From Acidobacteriota bacterium (lineage in GTDB: Bacteria > Acidobacteriota > Terriglobia > Acidiferrales > UBA7541), in contig JABCZR010000008.1 in assembly GCA_013289585.1 (NCBI GenBank), positions 122,835 through 186,834 on the forward strand: 64,000 bases of DNA, given 5' to 3'. Each line of letters opens with the position of its first letter. Positions within the stretch are counted from its first letter, which is position 1. The notes beneath the pieces were generated by a model. That model did no database searches, was not told the origin of the DNA, and saw only the letters and a list, made by a program, of their open reading frames with translations. Position numbers and translations under genes: made by a program. Shown in pieces: positions 48,746-58,156 of the stretch.

Positions 48746-48766
48746 GGGCGCAGCACTGCTGCGCCC
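48746..48766. terminator. Hairpin between convergent genes
   Basis: GGGCGCAGCA / TGCTGCGCCC, perfect 10-bp arms with a single C between, in the 47-bp gap between the DUF6569 gene and folK. It has no clear T-run, so it may act as a weak bidirectional terminator or mRNA end-stabiliser. Confidence 0.5.
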
Positions 48767-49264
48767 TCACCTGGCAGGATCGAAGCGCCACACCTGGCTC
48801 CGATCTTCTGTCCGCTCCAGCATTTGCGCAGCAGTGATCTCTAGCCCCGGGTGTCTTGCTTCCGCCGCAATCTCCACCAGCGGCACCAGCACAAACCGCC
48901 TCAAATGCATCCGCGGATGCGGCACCTGCAGCTCCGGCGAATCAATCATCTCCTGCCCATAAAGCAAAATATCCATATCCATCAGCCGCGGCCCTTTCGC
49001 CACCAGTTTCTTACTCCCCATGCGCATCTCGATCTTCCGCAGCTTCCCCAACAATTCAGGCGCCGGCACTTCCGTCTCCCCTTCCACCACACAATTCAAA
49101 AACCACGCCTGCTCCAGAAAATCCACCGGCTCCGTCTCGTAAAACGCCGACACTTTCGTCACGCGCACACCCGCCCCAGGCAGCGCCGCGATCCCCGCGC
49201 GCAAATTCGCCTCCCGGTCTCCAACGTTCGAACCGAGCGACAAGTATACCGTGCTCTCAGACAT
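48767..49264 (-). CDS. folK: 2-amino-4-hydroxy-6-hydroxymethyldihydropteridine pyrophosphokinase
   Basis: 165 residues, normal for HPPK. It transfers pyrophosphate from ATP to 6-hydroxymethyl-dihydropterin in folate synthesis. YLSLGSNVGDREANLRAGI at the start, FYETEPVDFLEQAWFLNCVV near 42, GPRLMDMDILLYGQE near 90 with the metal-binding aspartates, and VPHPRMHLRRFVLVPLVEIA near 113 are all intact. No other folate gene is adjacent. Confidence 0.95.
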   Translation of the reverse strand: MSESTVYLSLGSNVGDREANLRAGIAALPGAGVRVTKVSAFYETEPVDFLEQAWFLNCVVEGETEVPAPELLGKLRKIEMRMGSKKLVAKGPRLMDMDILLYGQEMIDSPELQVPHPRMHLRRFVLVPLVEIAAEARHPGLEITAAQMLERTEDRSQVWRFDPAR

Positions 49265-49302
49265 GATTTTTCAATGGACCTTGATTCGAATCGCCGCGCG
49301 AA

Positions 49303-49794
49303 CTACTTGATCGTATCCGCCCCCGCCTTCGCGCATTGCCCATCCTGTGCGCTTGTCCCACCGGAAACGCCGATCGCCCCAACGATCTTTCCGTCCATCA
49401 ACAGGGGAATGCCGCCTTCGATCGGCACCGCGCCTTGTAGGCGCAAAATGCGCAGCCCGTCGCCGCCTGCCGCCAAGGCATCCTGCAGCGCCTTCGTCGG
49501 CCGCTTGAACAGCGCCGCCGACCGCGCCTTATCAATCGCCACCGTTGCGCTGCCCAACTGCGTATTATCCATTTTCTCGTAATAAACCAGGTTTCCTCCC
49601 GGGTCCACGATCGCCACCGCCATCGTCCAGTTGTTTTTCGCCGCTTCCGCCATCGCCGGCGCCGCAGCCTTCCTGGCATTTTCCAGACTGATCGGCATCC
49701 CATAGGGATTCGGCATTTGCGCGACTGCGCCCGCCATCGCGCAGAGGGCAATCAGGACCGCCGCAAGGCACCTCACCATCGTCTTCCGCGACAT
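49303..49794 (-). CDS. GlcG/HbpS-family secreted protein
   Basis: 163 residues from the ATG at 49794, chosen because AGGAGG is 7 nt upstream of it and too close to the ATG two codons before. Signal peptide CLAAVLIALCAMAGAVAQ. The GlcG/HbpS pattern follows: ISLENARKAAAPAMAEAAKN, AVAIVDPGGNLVYYEKMDN, QGAVPIEGGIPLLMDGKIVG and AIGVSGGTSAQDGQCAKAG. Members bind haem or have unknown roles; no partner gene indicates which. It is on the same strand as, and downstream of, the tannase gene. Confidence 0.9.
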   Translation of the reverse strand: MSRKTMVRCLAAVLIALCAMAGAVAQMPNPYGMPISLENARKAAAPAMAEAAKNNWTMAVAIVDPGGNLVYYEKMDNTQLGSATVAIDKARSAALFKRPTKALQDALAAGGDGLRILRLQGAVPIEGGIPLLMDGKIVGAIGVSGGTSAQDGQCAKAGADTIK

Positions 49795-49878
49795 TTTCAT
49801 TCCTCCTGTTATTTTTCCCATCACTTCAAATCTTTCGTACCACACCTAAAGACACTTCAATTTCCGCTCGCCATCCAT

Positions 49879-51504
49879 TCACTTACTTTCCGTTGAGCAA
49901 ACGAAATTTCCAGCATCATTCGAATCCCCGCCGCCCTTGTACTTCGCTACCTGCGGGTACGGGCACAGTGGCCGCGTCATCTTCACGCCCTTGCCGGGAT
50001 CGTCGTCAAGGTATTTCGTTGCGATCATCGCCGCAGGCGCAATCCCTTTTTCCACCCACTGTTCCAGTGCCAGCTCCGCGTTGTGCTGCGAATCCTTGCG
50101 CACCGCTCCGGGGTATTGCCCAAATGACGCAGGCCCCGGCCCGCCGGCGCAGTGCTGCACTCCCGGCATCATGTACAGGCGCACAAACGCGTCTCTCTCC
50201 TTGCCGCCCATACGGCTTCCTACACTCTCGAAATAGTTGATCGAGTTGAGCGCCGAGATCGCCGGATCATCCCAGCCATGATAAAGAATCAGCTTCCCGC
50301 CGCGCGCCTTGAACGTCGCAAGGTTTGCATCGTTTGCGTCCAGAAGTTCGGACGTCTTCGCCTCCGCGGCCTTCAACGCGTCATCGACAGTCATATCCCT
50401 GTAATTCCAGTCCGCCTTCTCATAGACCATGTTTGAAAAATATCCCCCGCCGAAAGCAAACAGCAGGCTCTTCCCCGACGCCGGCCCCGTGATCCACGTA
50501 GCCCAGCCTCCTGGTCCCTCCTCCGCTCCCGGCAGGTAGCCGGGAAAAATCAAGTTTCCCCTGGCATCGCTGGGGCCCGCATAGAGTTTCTTCAGTGCGG
50601 TGATCTGGGGTGCCGTCAAACACTTTTCCGAATCGCCTTCCTTGCAAAGCAAAACCGTCGGATCAAATTTGCATTTATTCGGCTCGTTCAGGATGCCATC
50701 CCTCACGCCATCCTGCGCGTCGCACGCGGCATTCACCGCTCCCGCGATCGCGGGCAGTTTGCTGCTAGGAATATAGCTGGCCGGTTCGAGTGTCGTTGCC
50801 TGCGCATCCGCCAAGGCCTTCGTCAATAGGTGCGTCCAGTAATTGGCCGGCGCTCCCGCCAGTATCCCGTCGTAATCTTCCGGATAGCGTTGCGCTTCCA
50901 TCAGCGCCTGCCGCCCGCCGTTCGAACAGCCGCCGAAATACGAATGTTGCGGCCCGCTTCCGTAAAACGCCTGGATCACCGCCTTGGCGATCCGCGTCAT
51001 CTCATGGATTCCGCGATAACCAAAGTCCGCCACCTTTTCCGGGTGTCCCAGCGCCCAACTCGCGTCCGTCCCGCCGGCAGCGTGCCCCGTGTCCGTCCCC
51101 ACCGCGGCGTAGCCTTGCTTAACCGCATTTCCCAAACCGAAATGGCCGATCTCTCCGGCAAACCCACCGTTCCCCTCTCCCAGTAGTTTCCCGTTCCAAC
51201 CTTCCACCGGCATCCACACTTCAATCTTGATGCTCGAATCAGCGCTCGGCTTCGCTTCCGCGGCTACATGGCAGAACGTCGAAAGCGTTTTGTAAAAGGC
51301 CGCAGTCTCTCCCATCCAGAAAGCCATGTTCTGCGGAGCCGGAAATGCTCCCGCTGCAAACGTTTGCGCCGAAACAATCTTGGCCCCCGCCAACTCGAGT
51401 TGTCCTAGCCGATCGCAGTTTTGCCCCGTCGGCACCGTTTTCTGTCCGAAGGATCCGCACGCCGACAATACCGTCACCACTGTTGCAACAAACATTTTCT
51501 TCAT
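49879..51504 (-). CDS. Tannase/feruloyl esterase family protein
   Basis: 541 residues with a signal peptide ending near residue 20. Alpha/beta-hydrolase of the tannase family: the nucleophile motif YFGGCSNGGRQALMEAQRYP (GCSxGG) near 190, preceded by GYAAVGTDTGHAAGGTDASW. Aspartate and histidine positions are plausible at ILYHGWDDPAISALN near 405 and PGVQHCAGGPG near 445. Cysteine pairs flank the serine and histidine, as in feruloyl esterases. It hydrolyses ester bonds in plant phenolics such as tannins or feruloyl polysaccharides, which fits a soil or peat organism. Confidence 0.92.
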   Translation of the reverse strand: MKKMFVATVVTVLSACGSFGQKTVPTGQNCDRLGQLELAGAKIVSAQTFAAGAFPAPQNMAFWMGETAAFYKTLSTFCHVAAEAKPSADSSIKIEVWMPVEGWNGKLLGEGNGGFAGEIGHFGLGNAVKQGYAAVGTDTGHAAGGTDASWALGHPEKVADFGYRGIHEMTRIAKAVIQAFYGSGPQHSYFGGCSNGGRQALMEAQRYPEDYDGILAGAPANYWTHLLTKALADAQATTLEPASYIPSSKLPAIAGAVNAACDAQDGVRDGILNEPNKCKFDPTVLLCKEGDSEKCLTAPQITALKKLYAGPSDARGNLIFPGYLPGAEEGPGGWATWITGPASGKSLLFAFGGGYFSNMVYEKADWNYRDMTVDDALKAAEAKTSELLDANDANLATFKARGGKLILYHGWDDPAISALNSINYFESVGSRMGGKERDAFVRLYMMPGVQHCAGGPGPASFGQYPGAVRKDSQHNAELALEQWVEKGIAPAAMIATKYLDDDPGKGVKMTRPLCPYPQVAKYKGGGDSNDAGNFVCSTESK

Positions 51505-51589
51505 GGCACACTCCTCCGAATACAGCTTTGACGGCGAACGCGTCGAGACGCACCTTAGCCTAAATCAAAACCCGCGCGCAATCGTTCGA

Positions 51590-52060
51590 TTATTTTCCGG
51601 GGATGAGTGTCGTCTGGCTGGCCACGCACTGCCACGTCTCATTGATCTTGATCCACGTATCCGTGAACCGCTCCCGCCGCACGTACGGCTTTCCATTTTC
51701 CGAGCCCTTCACGCGGAACGTTCCCGTCACCACTGCGGCGTTCCCATACACCTGCACGCTCGTCTGCTCCGTAACCACTTGTGACGGCTTATAGTCCGGG
51801 GCTCTGATGCTCGCCAGAAACTCGCTTTTCGAAGCCACGCTCCCGTCAATGTCCACCGACACCAGCGTGTTCGCCAGGAGCATGTCCAGCGCCTTGGCGT
51901 CCTTCTCTTCCAGCGCAAGATTCCACGCCTTCTCCAGCGCCAGCACGCGCCCGCCTTCATCACTCATGCTCTTCTGCTGCGGCCGCGGCACAGCTGCCTC
52001 CGCAGCTACGATTGCCACTCCCAGCACCAGTATCGCCCCCGCCGCGATGCTTCTCTTCAT
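51590..52060 (-). CDS. Secreted DUF4440/NTF2-like protein
   Basis: 156 residues from the ATG at 52060, with GGGGAGG 8 nt upstream; the 52-codon upstream extension is not conserved. Signal peptide AAGAILVLGVAIVAAEAA. NTF2-like fold of the DUF4440 type: RVLALEKAWNLALEEKDAKA, DMLLANTLVSVDIDGSVAS, then VVTGTFRVKGSENGKPYVRR and FTDTWIKINETWQCVASQTT. The cone-shaped fold often binds small ligands; no function can be assigned. Confidence 0.85.
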   Translation of the reverse strand: MKRSIAAGAILVLGVAIVAAEAAVPRPQQKSMSDEGGRVLALEKAWNLALEEKDAKALDMLLANTLVSVDIDGSVASKSEFLASIRAPDYKPSQVVTEQTSVQVYGNAAVVTGTFRVKGSENGKPYVRRERFTDTWIKINETWQCVASQTTLIPGK

Positions 52061-52290
52061 GCGCCGTGCCTCCCCAAGATCCAGCTCTTGGTTTTCCACC
52101 TGAAATTCGCTTCTAGAGTAGGACAGCTCTGCGGCAATACGCGCGATTTCCACCATCAATGTTTCTGCTTCTGCAATCCGTTTGATGGCAGCACACCCGC
52201 GACAGATCAGGATCAAGTGGAGTGGGTTCCGCTTTTTTCTTCGTGGTTTACGATCCGAATGGGCTCGCCCGTGGACGAAGCCAAACTCCG

Positions 52291-52785
52291 CTATTTCCCC
52301 AAGCCCTTCAGCGCGCGGTGCCGCAATCTCCCGAGTTCCCGGTTCAGGAAATGCTCGCGCCGGAAGAAAGGGAAGATAGGATTGCGCCGGTTCTCCACTT
52401 TGCTGCGCGCCTGCTTCAACCGAAAATCGTCGCCGAACCGTTCCAGCGCATCGTCCAGCTTATCCAGCGCCTTCTCGCGTAGCCCCGCGGAGGCATACAC
52501 CTCTCCCAGATTCAGGTGAAACTGAATCTCAGTGGGCTTCAATTGCACAGCAATTTCGCAAAGCTCGTAGGCCTGAACCCACTTCCGGTGGGCCCGCGCG
52601 ATCGACAATCCCAGGAACGAAATGTAGTAAGGATTGTGCTGGTCGCATTCGAACGCCCGCCGCAGCCGCACCACCGCTTTTTTCGGGTAATCGTTCTTGA
52701 GCAGCTCCACACCTTTTTTAAATTCAACCATGGGATCGATCTCAACCGCTTCCTTGGTTCTTTCCGTTGCAAGTCCTAGGCTCAT
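52291..52785 (-). CDS. TPR-repeat protein
   Basis: 164 residues from the ATG at 52785, with GAGG 7 nt upstream. Three tetratricopeptide units: FKKGVELLKNDYPKKAVVRL (about 22-41), YYISFLGLSIARAHRKWVQA (about 53-72) and FHLNLGEVYASAGLREKALD (about 88-107). A basic C-terminus follows (NRRNPIFPFFRREHFLNREL). No signal peptide, so probably a cytosolic adaptor. Confidence 0.8.
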   Translation of the reverse strand: MSLGLATERTKEAVEIDPMVEFKKGVELLKNDYPKKAVVRLRRAFECDQHNPYYISFLGLSIARAHRKWVQAYELCEIAVQLKPTEIQFHLNLGEVYASAGLREKALDKLDDALERFGDDFRLKQARSKVENRRNPIFPFFRREHFLNRELGRLRHRALKGLGK

Positions 52786-52856
52786 GGAGGTCCTCAGGTG
52801 AAGGTTTTCAACCAACGTACTAACCTAGGCGCATCCCTTGCGCGGAGTCTACTGTC

Positions 52857-52867
52857 CTGACGGTCAG
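52857..52867. promoter_or_regulatory. Possible operator upstream of the TPR gene
   Basis: CTGAC-G-GTCAG palindrome, extended imperfectly to ACTG and CAGT, 70 bp upstream of the TPR start. The size and symmetry suit a TetR-type site, but no promoter hexamers were placed with confidence. Confidence 0.3.
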
Positions 52868-53007
52868 TATTAACCAGAAAGCGAAATTCTGGCTTCCATC
52901 TGCTGCCCACCGATAAGCGACAATGTTGAAGGCAAATCGTCAGACGCCGGGCTGGCGTACCAATGTCCAAAAGCCGGCAGGCTCGCGACCTTGCACAGCC
53001 TGCGCTT

Positions 53008-54564
53008 TTAAGACGCCGGGGTGAGCTTGCGAGCGTCCAGATAGGACGTGACCGCCGTGGCGCTGCCGGCTGGATCCGCCAGGGCCACATAGCCGTCAGG
53101 TCGTAGGAGATAGACAGCGTTCGGCCGGAGGCCCGCTCGACTCATCTCCGGTTCCCACGGGAAAACGTGCAGCGGCAATTTTCGCTCCTCACACACGGCC
53201 CGGATTTCCGGCGCGGCGTCACCATACACATGGGCCTGCCAGTCCGGCGAACTTAGCGGGGCGAAATTGTCACTCTCGACGCCGTTCACCTTCGTCTTCA
53301 CCCAGGGCAAACGGTCGCCGCCGTAAACTGTTCCCGCGCGGCCCTCGCTCAGGCTGCTTCCCCGGTAGTTCACTGCCGTCTGCGAGACCGTGCGGAACAG
53401 GAAGCGTCGCATCGTCTTCAGTGTGAAAAAGAGCGGGATGAGGAGGGGCACCAGGTGGAGTCGTATCAGCCGCGCCAACGCACCGGAGCTCGTCACGCCC
53501 CTGAAGGCCTGATCGGTAGTGGCCACCAGGCGGCGGGCGAAGGCAATTCGCTCCGGCTCATAGCTGTCCAGAAGCGACGCATCTGCACGCCCGCGCAAAA
53601 CGGCGGCTAGTTTCCAGGCAAGGTTCACCGCGTCGCCGATACCCGTGTTCATGCCTTGCCCGCCTACGGGACTGTGGATGTGCGCGGCGTCGCCCAGCAG
53701 GAACGCACGCCCCTCGCGGAAATGATCGGCGACGCGATGGTGCACCCGGTAAGTCGAAAACCAGTTCACGCGCTCGACGTCGATGCGGATCCATTCGATT
53801 ACGTGTTTGCTCACGTCGTTCCACGACAGGTTCTCGTGCTGCTGTTCGGCTTCCTTGCGCACCGTACCAATGAGTCGTGCGCGCCCCTTACCCCTAAGAG
53901 GGAACATCGCGAGAAAATCCGTTCTGTCCAGCGCCACGTGCAGTTCGCCATTCATAGTGGCTCCGCTCGCCTCAACATCAGCGACGTAGAAAAGGTGGGC
54001 ATACACCCCGCCTGGAAAACCCGTCCCAACAAGCGCCGTACGCACGGTGGAGTGTGCCCCGTCGCAGCCCGCGATGTAGCTAACCTCGCACGTTTCCAAT
54101 GCCCCATCCAACCGCTTCAGGCGCGCGAGGACGCGGCCACTCGCTTCCTCGAAGCCCTGAAGCTCCGTCTGTCGCTCAACCTGCACGCCTTGCTCGGTCA
54201 GTCGATCAATCAACAGACGCTCGTGCTCGTCCTGGGGAAAGATCAGCGCGAAAGGAAACGGACTTAGCCCCGCGCCCATCTCGCCGAACACGGCGTGCGC
54301 CGTCTTCTTTCCGGCCACCCAGAGATTTACGGCCATGGTCTTCCGCCCACGATCGATGACGGCATCGGCAAGCCCCATCTGGCCGTACAGTTCGAGCGTC
54401 CGTGCCTGCACGGCAAGCGCGCGCGATGTCGTCCCCGGTTCCGCCGTCTTGTCGATGATCCTTACGCGCACACCGAGCCGCGTCAGCCACAGAGCTAAAA
54501 CCAAGCCTGTCGGTCCTGCGCCAATGATGAGCACTTCTGGATCGCGAATCGACACTGCATTCAT
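53008..54564 (-). CDS. FAD-dependent aromatic monooxygenase (PHBH/MhpA-like)
   Basis: 518 residues. Class A flavoprotein hydroxylase motifs: VLIIGAGPTGLVLALWLTRL (GxGxxG, FAD) at the N-terminus, IAGCDGAHSTVRTALVG (DG motif) near 160, and FLLGDAAHIHSPVGGQGMNT (GD motif) near 290. The C-terminal thioredoxin-like domain seen in phenol and MhpA-type hydroxylases is present in outline (PNAVYLLRPDGYVALADPAG). It uses NAD(P)H and O2 to hydroxylate an aromatic or polyketide ring. No ring-cleavage genes are adjacent. Confidence 0.93.
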   Translation of the reverse strand: MNAVSIRDPEVLIIGAGPTGLVLALWLTRLGVRVRIIDKTAEPGTTSRALAVQARTLELYGQMGLADAVIDRGRKTMAVNLWVAGKKTAHAVFGEMGAGLSPFPFALIFPQDEHERLLIDRLTEQGVQVERQTELQGFEEASGRVLARLKRLDGALETCEVSYIAGCDGAHSTVRTALVGTGFPGGVYAHLFYVADVEASGATMNGELHVALDRTDFLAMFPLRGKGRARLIGTVRKEAEQQHENLSWNDVSKHVIEWIRIDVERVNWFSTYRVHHRVADHFREGRAFLLGDAAHIHSPVGGQGMNTGIGDAVNLAWKLAAVLRGRADASLLDSYEPERIAFARRLVATTDQAFRGVTSSGALARLIRLHLVPLLIPLFFTLKTMRRFLFRTVSQTAVNYRGSSLSEGRAGTVYGGDRLPWVKTKVNGVESDNFAPLSSPDWQAHVYGDAAPEIRAVCEERKLPLHVFPWEPEMSRAGLRPNAVYLLRPDGYVALADPAGSATAVTSYLDARKLTPAS

Positions 54565-54789
54565 TTCGGAGCCAATCTGCCGGGAAACCAGTGGTCAGAT
54601 TACCTTAGACTGCTAGCAAACTCACCGCTCTCTCAAGTACCTGATCGTTTCCTATCTCTTTCTACGGGGTGTACCCCAACTCTTCCCATTTTGGAGTCAT
54701 CTTCGCCGAGGCACAACTGTCCTCAAGGTCCATTGCGCTTCGGAACCGCCGCGTTATTCTGGACCCAGCCTGTCGAGGTCTTCGCGCAC

Positions 54790-56250
54790 ATGAGGCTTCA
54801 CCGTAAACTCGTTCTAAACCCGCTGGCAGCGATTGCCTTTCTAGCGACTGCCCTTGCGCCCCCAGCGGCTCCCGGTACCCCTGCTGACGATGCGGCTCTC
54901 GCGTCCGCGCTCTGTCCCATCGTCTATCCCGTGGATCCTTCTCCCACCGCGAAGGGTCTTCAGTACATCTTTTTCGGGAACGCCTTCTTTATCAACAAAC
55001 AGGGCTACCTGCTGACCGCCGCGCATGTTCTCAGCGCGTTTCGGAATGGCGGCGGGCAGCCGCACATCCTGGTGGACCGCCCCATGGCGCCGCCGCAAAT
55101 GCTACCGGCGGAGTTGGTCGCAGTGGATTGGGAGCATGACGTCGCCGTGCTGCGCGCCACCCCCAATCCCTTCGAGGGAAAATATAGTGTGAGCTTCCTG
55201 CCCCTCACACCCGAACGGCCACTCCCGGGAGCCTCGGTGCTCGCCTCGGCCCTGCGCCCTGCCAGGATCCGCAATCCCCATACTTTTGAAGCCCCCGTCA
55301 AAGAGCGCTTCGATGCGCGGATCCTGAATTACCAGTTCACGCAGGAGGAAAAAGGCGCGGGCGACACGGAATTGTTTCTCTTCAGCCACGAAGTTCTTCT
55401 CGGGCAGAGCGGCGCGCCCGTCCTCTCCGCCGATTCTCGCGAAGTCGTCGGATTCGTGGATGGCCGCTGGCTGCATCCCGGCGCTGCTGCATCTGCCACA
55501 CCCGATGAGCCGCTGACGCCGACGTTGGGAGCTGCCGTGCGCATTCACTATGGGATCGCCCTGCTGCAGGAAAAAGGTATCGCCTGGCAAGACGCCTTGG
55601 GCGCCAGCGCTCGCCGGCAAGTCTCCGAGGACCAGGGCAAAAACTCCTCCATCCCCCAACCGCTTTCTCTGGTCGCTGCACCGTTCCCCGCGCAGTCGCT
55701 CTCCGGGGGCGAAGTGATTTTCGACGCCCTTGTCAACGCCAGCGGCCAGCTCGAGGACATCAAGGTCGTTCAGGGCGAAAGTCCTTTCCGCGAAAAAGCT
55801 GTCAGCGCGATGCGCACATGGACTTTTCAACCAGCGCATGCGGACGGACGCGCGGTCGAAGCGAGGATCGGCATCACGTTTCAATTTCCCCAGACGTACC
55901 TGCCCGCATCCACTCGGCGCGCGCACTCTCACGAGGAACGTTTGGAGAATTCGCCGGAACGAGGCGCTCTACCGGTCGTCACCGTCGAGCCCGACTCCCC
56001 GCCGGACGGCACCGCGGAGGGCAGCGTGATTCTGTTTGACCTCGTCGACAGCCAGGGCCACATCACTTCCACGCAGGAGTTGGATGGATCGAATTCGTTG
56101 ACGCCTGCGGCGGAAGCTGCCGCCCGCCAGTGGCAGTTTGCGCCGGGAAGACATGGGGGAACGGAAACGGATTCGGCGGCCGTCGTCGTTTTCATGTTTC
56201 GCCGCACCGCTGCGGCCGGCAATTTGGATTCCGGAAAGAAATCGCGATGA
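54790..56250 (+). CDS. Trypsin-like serine protease fused to TonB-type C-terminal domains
   Basis: 486 residues from the ATG at 54790, followed by a signal peptide (VLNPLAAIAFLATALAPPAA). Residues about 60-265 are a chymotrypsin-fold protease with a plausible triad: His in GYLLTAAHVLSAF, Asp in VDWEHDVAVLRATP, Ser in VLLGQSGAPVLSADSREVVG. Two TonB-C/AgmX-like domains follow at about 315-390 (VIFDALVNASGQLEDIKVVQ, then MRTWTFQPAHADGRAVEARI) and 410-480 (VILFDLVDSQGHITSTQELD, then ARQWQFAPGRHGGTET). There is no transmembrane anchor beyond the signal peptide. This looks like a periplasmic protease with partner-binding domains. The pairing is unusual to my knowledge. Confidence 0.85.
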   Translation: MRLHRKLVLNPLAAIAFLATALAPPAAPGTPADDAALASALCPIVYPVDPSPTAKGLQYIFFGNAFFINKQGYLLTAAHVLSAFRNGGGQPHILVDRPMAPPQMLPAELVAVDWEHDVAVLRATPNPFEGKYSVSFLPLTPERPLPGASVLASALRPARIRNPHTFEAPVKERFDARILNYQFTQEEKGAGDTELFLFSHEVLLGQSGAPVLSADSREVVGFVDGRWLHPGAAASATPDEPLTPTLGAAVRIHYGIALLQEKGIAWQDALGASARRQVSEDQGKNSSIPQPLSLVAAPFPAQSLSGGEVIFDALVNASGQLEDIKVVQGESPFREKAVSAMRTWTFQPAHADGRAVEARIGITFQFPQTYLPASTRRAHSHEERLENSPERGALPVVTVEPDSPPDGTAEGSVILFDLVDSQGHITSTQELDGSNSLTPAAEAAARQWQFAPGRHGGTETDSAAVVVFMFRRTAAAGNLDSGKKSR

Positions 56251-56266
56251 AGCGGAATTCGGTGTT

Positions 56267-57322
56267 TCAGAACAATCGCGGCTGGCGCTTGGGCATTTCT
56301 CTGCCGAAGTATTCGTATGCTCTTGGAGTCGCCACCCGCCCTCGCGGCGTGCGGTCGATCAATCCGATCTGCATCAGGTACGGCTCGTACATTTCCTCGA
56401 TGGCGTCTTCTTCTTCGGAAAGCGCCGCTGCCAGCGTTCCCAGGCCAACCGGGCCTCCCGCATATTTATCGAGCAGCGCGATCATCAGGTTGCGGTCCAC
56501 TTCGTCCAGGCCGCTTTCGTCCACGCCCAGCATGGCCAGCGCTTCCTGAGCCACCGCGCGGGTAATGCGTCCCGCCGCGCGCACTTCCGCAAAATCCCGC
56601 GCGCGCCGCAGGAGCCGGTTCGCAATACGCGGCGTTCCGCGGCATCGCCCGGCGATTTCTTCCGCGCCGCCTTCATCCATTTGGATATTTAAAATTTTCG
56701 CAGAACGGTGCGTGATGATCAGCAGATCTTCCGGCTCGTAAAAATCCAGGCGATGCACGATGCCGAAGCGCGAGCGCAGCGGCGCGGTAATTAATCCCGC
56801 GCGCGTCGTCGCTCCGATCAAGGTAAAATGTCCCAGCGGAAATGGATGAATGCGTGCCCCTGGCCCCTGGCCGATGATCAGGTCCACGCGAAAATCTTCC
56901 ATCGCCGGATAAAGCACTTCTTCCACCGCCGGCTGCAAGCGGTGGATTTCATCGAGAAAAAAAACCTCTTTTTTTTCGAGCGAGGTCAGGATCGCGGTGA
57001 GGTCGCCTTTGCGCTCCAGCAGCGGCCCCGCGCTGGTTTTGATCGGAACGTTCAGTTCATTGGCGATGATTTGCGCAAGAGTGGTTTTACCCAAACCCGG
57101 GGGTCCGTATAACAAAACGTGATCCAGCGCTTCGCCGCGGCTGCGCGCCGCGTCGATGGCGATCTGAATATTTTCCTTGACGCGTTTTTGTCCGATGTAT
57201 TCGTCCAGCCGCTTGGGCCGCACGCTCACCTCGATGCGCGCGTCCTCGTCAAAGGCCTGCCCGGACACAATCCGCTCCGGCTGTTTCTGTTGCATCATCC
57301 GTTTTGCCGTTCCATCCACCAT
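56267..57322 (-). CDS. ruvB: Holliday junction helicase RuvB
   Basis: 351 residues. AAA+ ATPase with [20 protein letters not shown] (Walker A) near 68, [20 protein letters not shown] (Walker B) near 120, the sensor [18 protein letters not shown] near 170, and the C-terminal winged helix ([17 protein letters not shown]). It drives branch migration with RuvA. Its start is 61 bp after ruvA on the same strand; ruvC is not in the window. Confidence 0.97.
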   Translation of the reverse strand: MVDGTAKRMMQQKQPERIVSGQAFDEDARIEVSVRPKRLDEYIGQKRVKENIQIAIDAARSRGEALDHVLLYGPPGLGKTTLAQIIANELNVPIKTSAGPLLERKGDLTAILTSLEKKEVFFLDEIHRLQPAVEEVLYPAMEDFRVDLIIGQGPGARIHPFPLGHFTLIGATTRAGLITAPLRSRFGIVHRLDFYEPEDLLIITHRSAKILNIQMDEGGAEEIAGRCRGTPRIANRLLRRARDFAEVRAAGRITRAVAQEALAMLGVDESGLDEVDRNLMIALLDKYAGGPVGLGTLAAALSEEEDAIEEMYEPYLMQIGLIDRTPRGRVATPRAYEYFGREMPKRQPRLF

Positions 57323-57383
57323 CTCTTCTCTTTGTACTCCGTGCCGCTTACCTCTGCGTCCTCCGTGTCAGGTTTTTCTCTTC

Positions 57384-58001
57384 CTACGGCCGAGCGGCTC
57401 GTCCTTTCGGGGCCGTCAGAGAGTGTAATGCCGCCCGCAATAATTTTTCAAAATTTCCGACGCCCGCTTCGCGCTTGGCTTCTCCCACCGCGTTTTCCGC
57501 GGCGCGCGCGTCGTAGCCAAGATTCACCAGCGCGGAGATTACGTCCGCCTCGACGCCCGCCGGCGAAGCCGCGGCGGGCTTCCCCGCTTCTAGCGCCACC
57601 GATTCCAGTTTGTCTTTCAATTCCACAACCATGCGCTCGGCGGTTTTTCTTCCGACGCCGGGAATCTGCGTCAGCCGCGCGAGATCGCTTCCGCGAATTG
57701 CTGGCACCAGCTCTTCGACGCTCATTCCGCTCAAAATTTTCAGCGCAAGTGTCGGCCCCACTCCGGAAGCCGAGAGCAGCATCTCAAAGAAATGTTTTTC
57801 GCGCGCGGAAACAAATCCATACAAAGCCAGCGCATCTTCGCGCACGTGCGTATAAATGAGAAGTGTCACTTCGGTGTGCAGTTCGCCGAGCGCGGCGTAC
57901 GTGGAAAGCGGAACCTGTACGAGGTAGCCCACGCCGCCGACGTCCACGAGCACCTGATTCGGTCTTTTTTCTGCGAGTCGTCCGCGAAGCTGGCCAATCA
58001 T
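57384..58001 (-). CDS. ruvA: Holliday junction DNA-binding protein RuvA
   Basis: 205 residues. N-terminal OB fold (MIGQLRGRLAEKRPNQVLVD, then VGYLVQVPLSTY), two helix-hairpin-helix units (LLSASGVGPTLALKILSGM and LTQIPGVGRKTAERMVVELK), and a C-terminal domain III (DVISALVNLGYDARAAENAV) that contacts RuvB. It binds Holliday junctions as a tetramer. It is the last conserved chromosomal gene before the repeat-rich island. Confidence 0.96.
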   Translation of the reverse strand: MIGQLRGRLAEKRPNQVLVDVGGVGYLVQVPLSTYAALGELHTEVTLLIYTHVREDALALYGFVSAREKHFFEMLLSASGVGPTLALKILSGMSVEELVPAIRGSDLARLTQIPGVGRKTAERMVVELKDKLESVALEAGKPAAASPAGVEADVISALVNLGYDARAAENAVGEAKREAGVGNFEKLLRAALHSLTAPKGRAARP

Positions 58002-58033
58002 CGCTCGCCAGTATTGTCGCTTTATCTTCGCCT

Positions 58034-58092
58034 GTCAACGCGGACAAGGGATTGCGGATACAGCCGCGAAAAAGGGACCACCCCCCTGTGGC
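58034..58092 (+). repeat. Island-end repeat, left copy (45 bp plus 16-bp tag)
   Basis: A 16-bp tag GTCAACGCGGACAAGG (58034-58049) runs into a 45-bp sequence (58048-58092, containing GCGGATACAGCCGCG and GGGACCACCCCCC). The 45 bp recur exactly, inverted, at 63358-63402, and the tag recurs in direct orientation at 63403-63418. Confidence 0.85.
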
Positions 58093-58109
58093 TCAGGCCC
58101 GCGCGTTGG

Positions 58110-58131
58110 CACTTGTCCGGCGTTAACCAGG
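58110..58131 (+). repeat. Island hairpin repeat, copy 1
   Basis: CACTTGTCCGG then CGTTAACCAGG: a shortened member of the family whose consensus is CACTTsTCCGGTAAG, a GCG-type loop, then TTAayCAGG. It lies 25 bp beyond the stop of the ExbB-ExbD fusion gene. Confidence 0.7.
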
Positions 58132-58156
58132 AACAAGGATTTTCAAATTCAGACAG

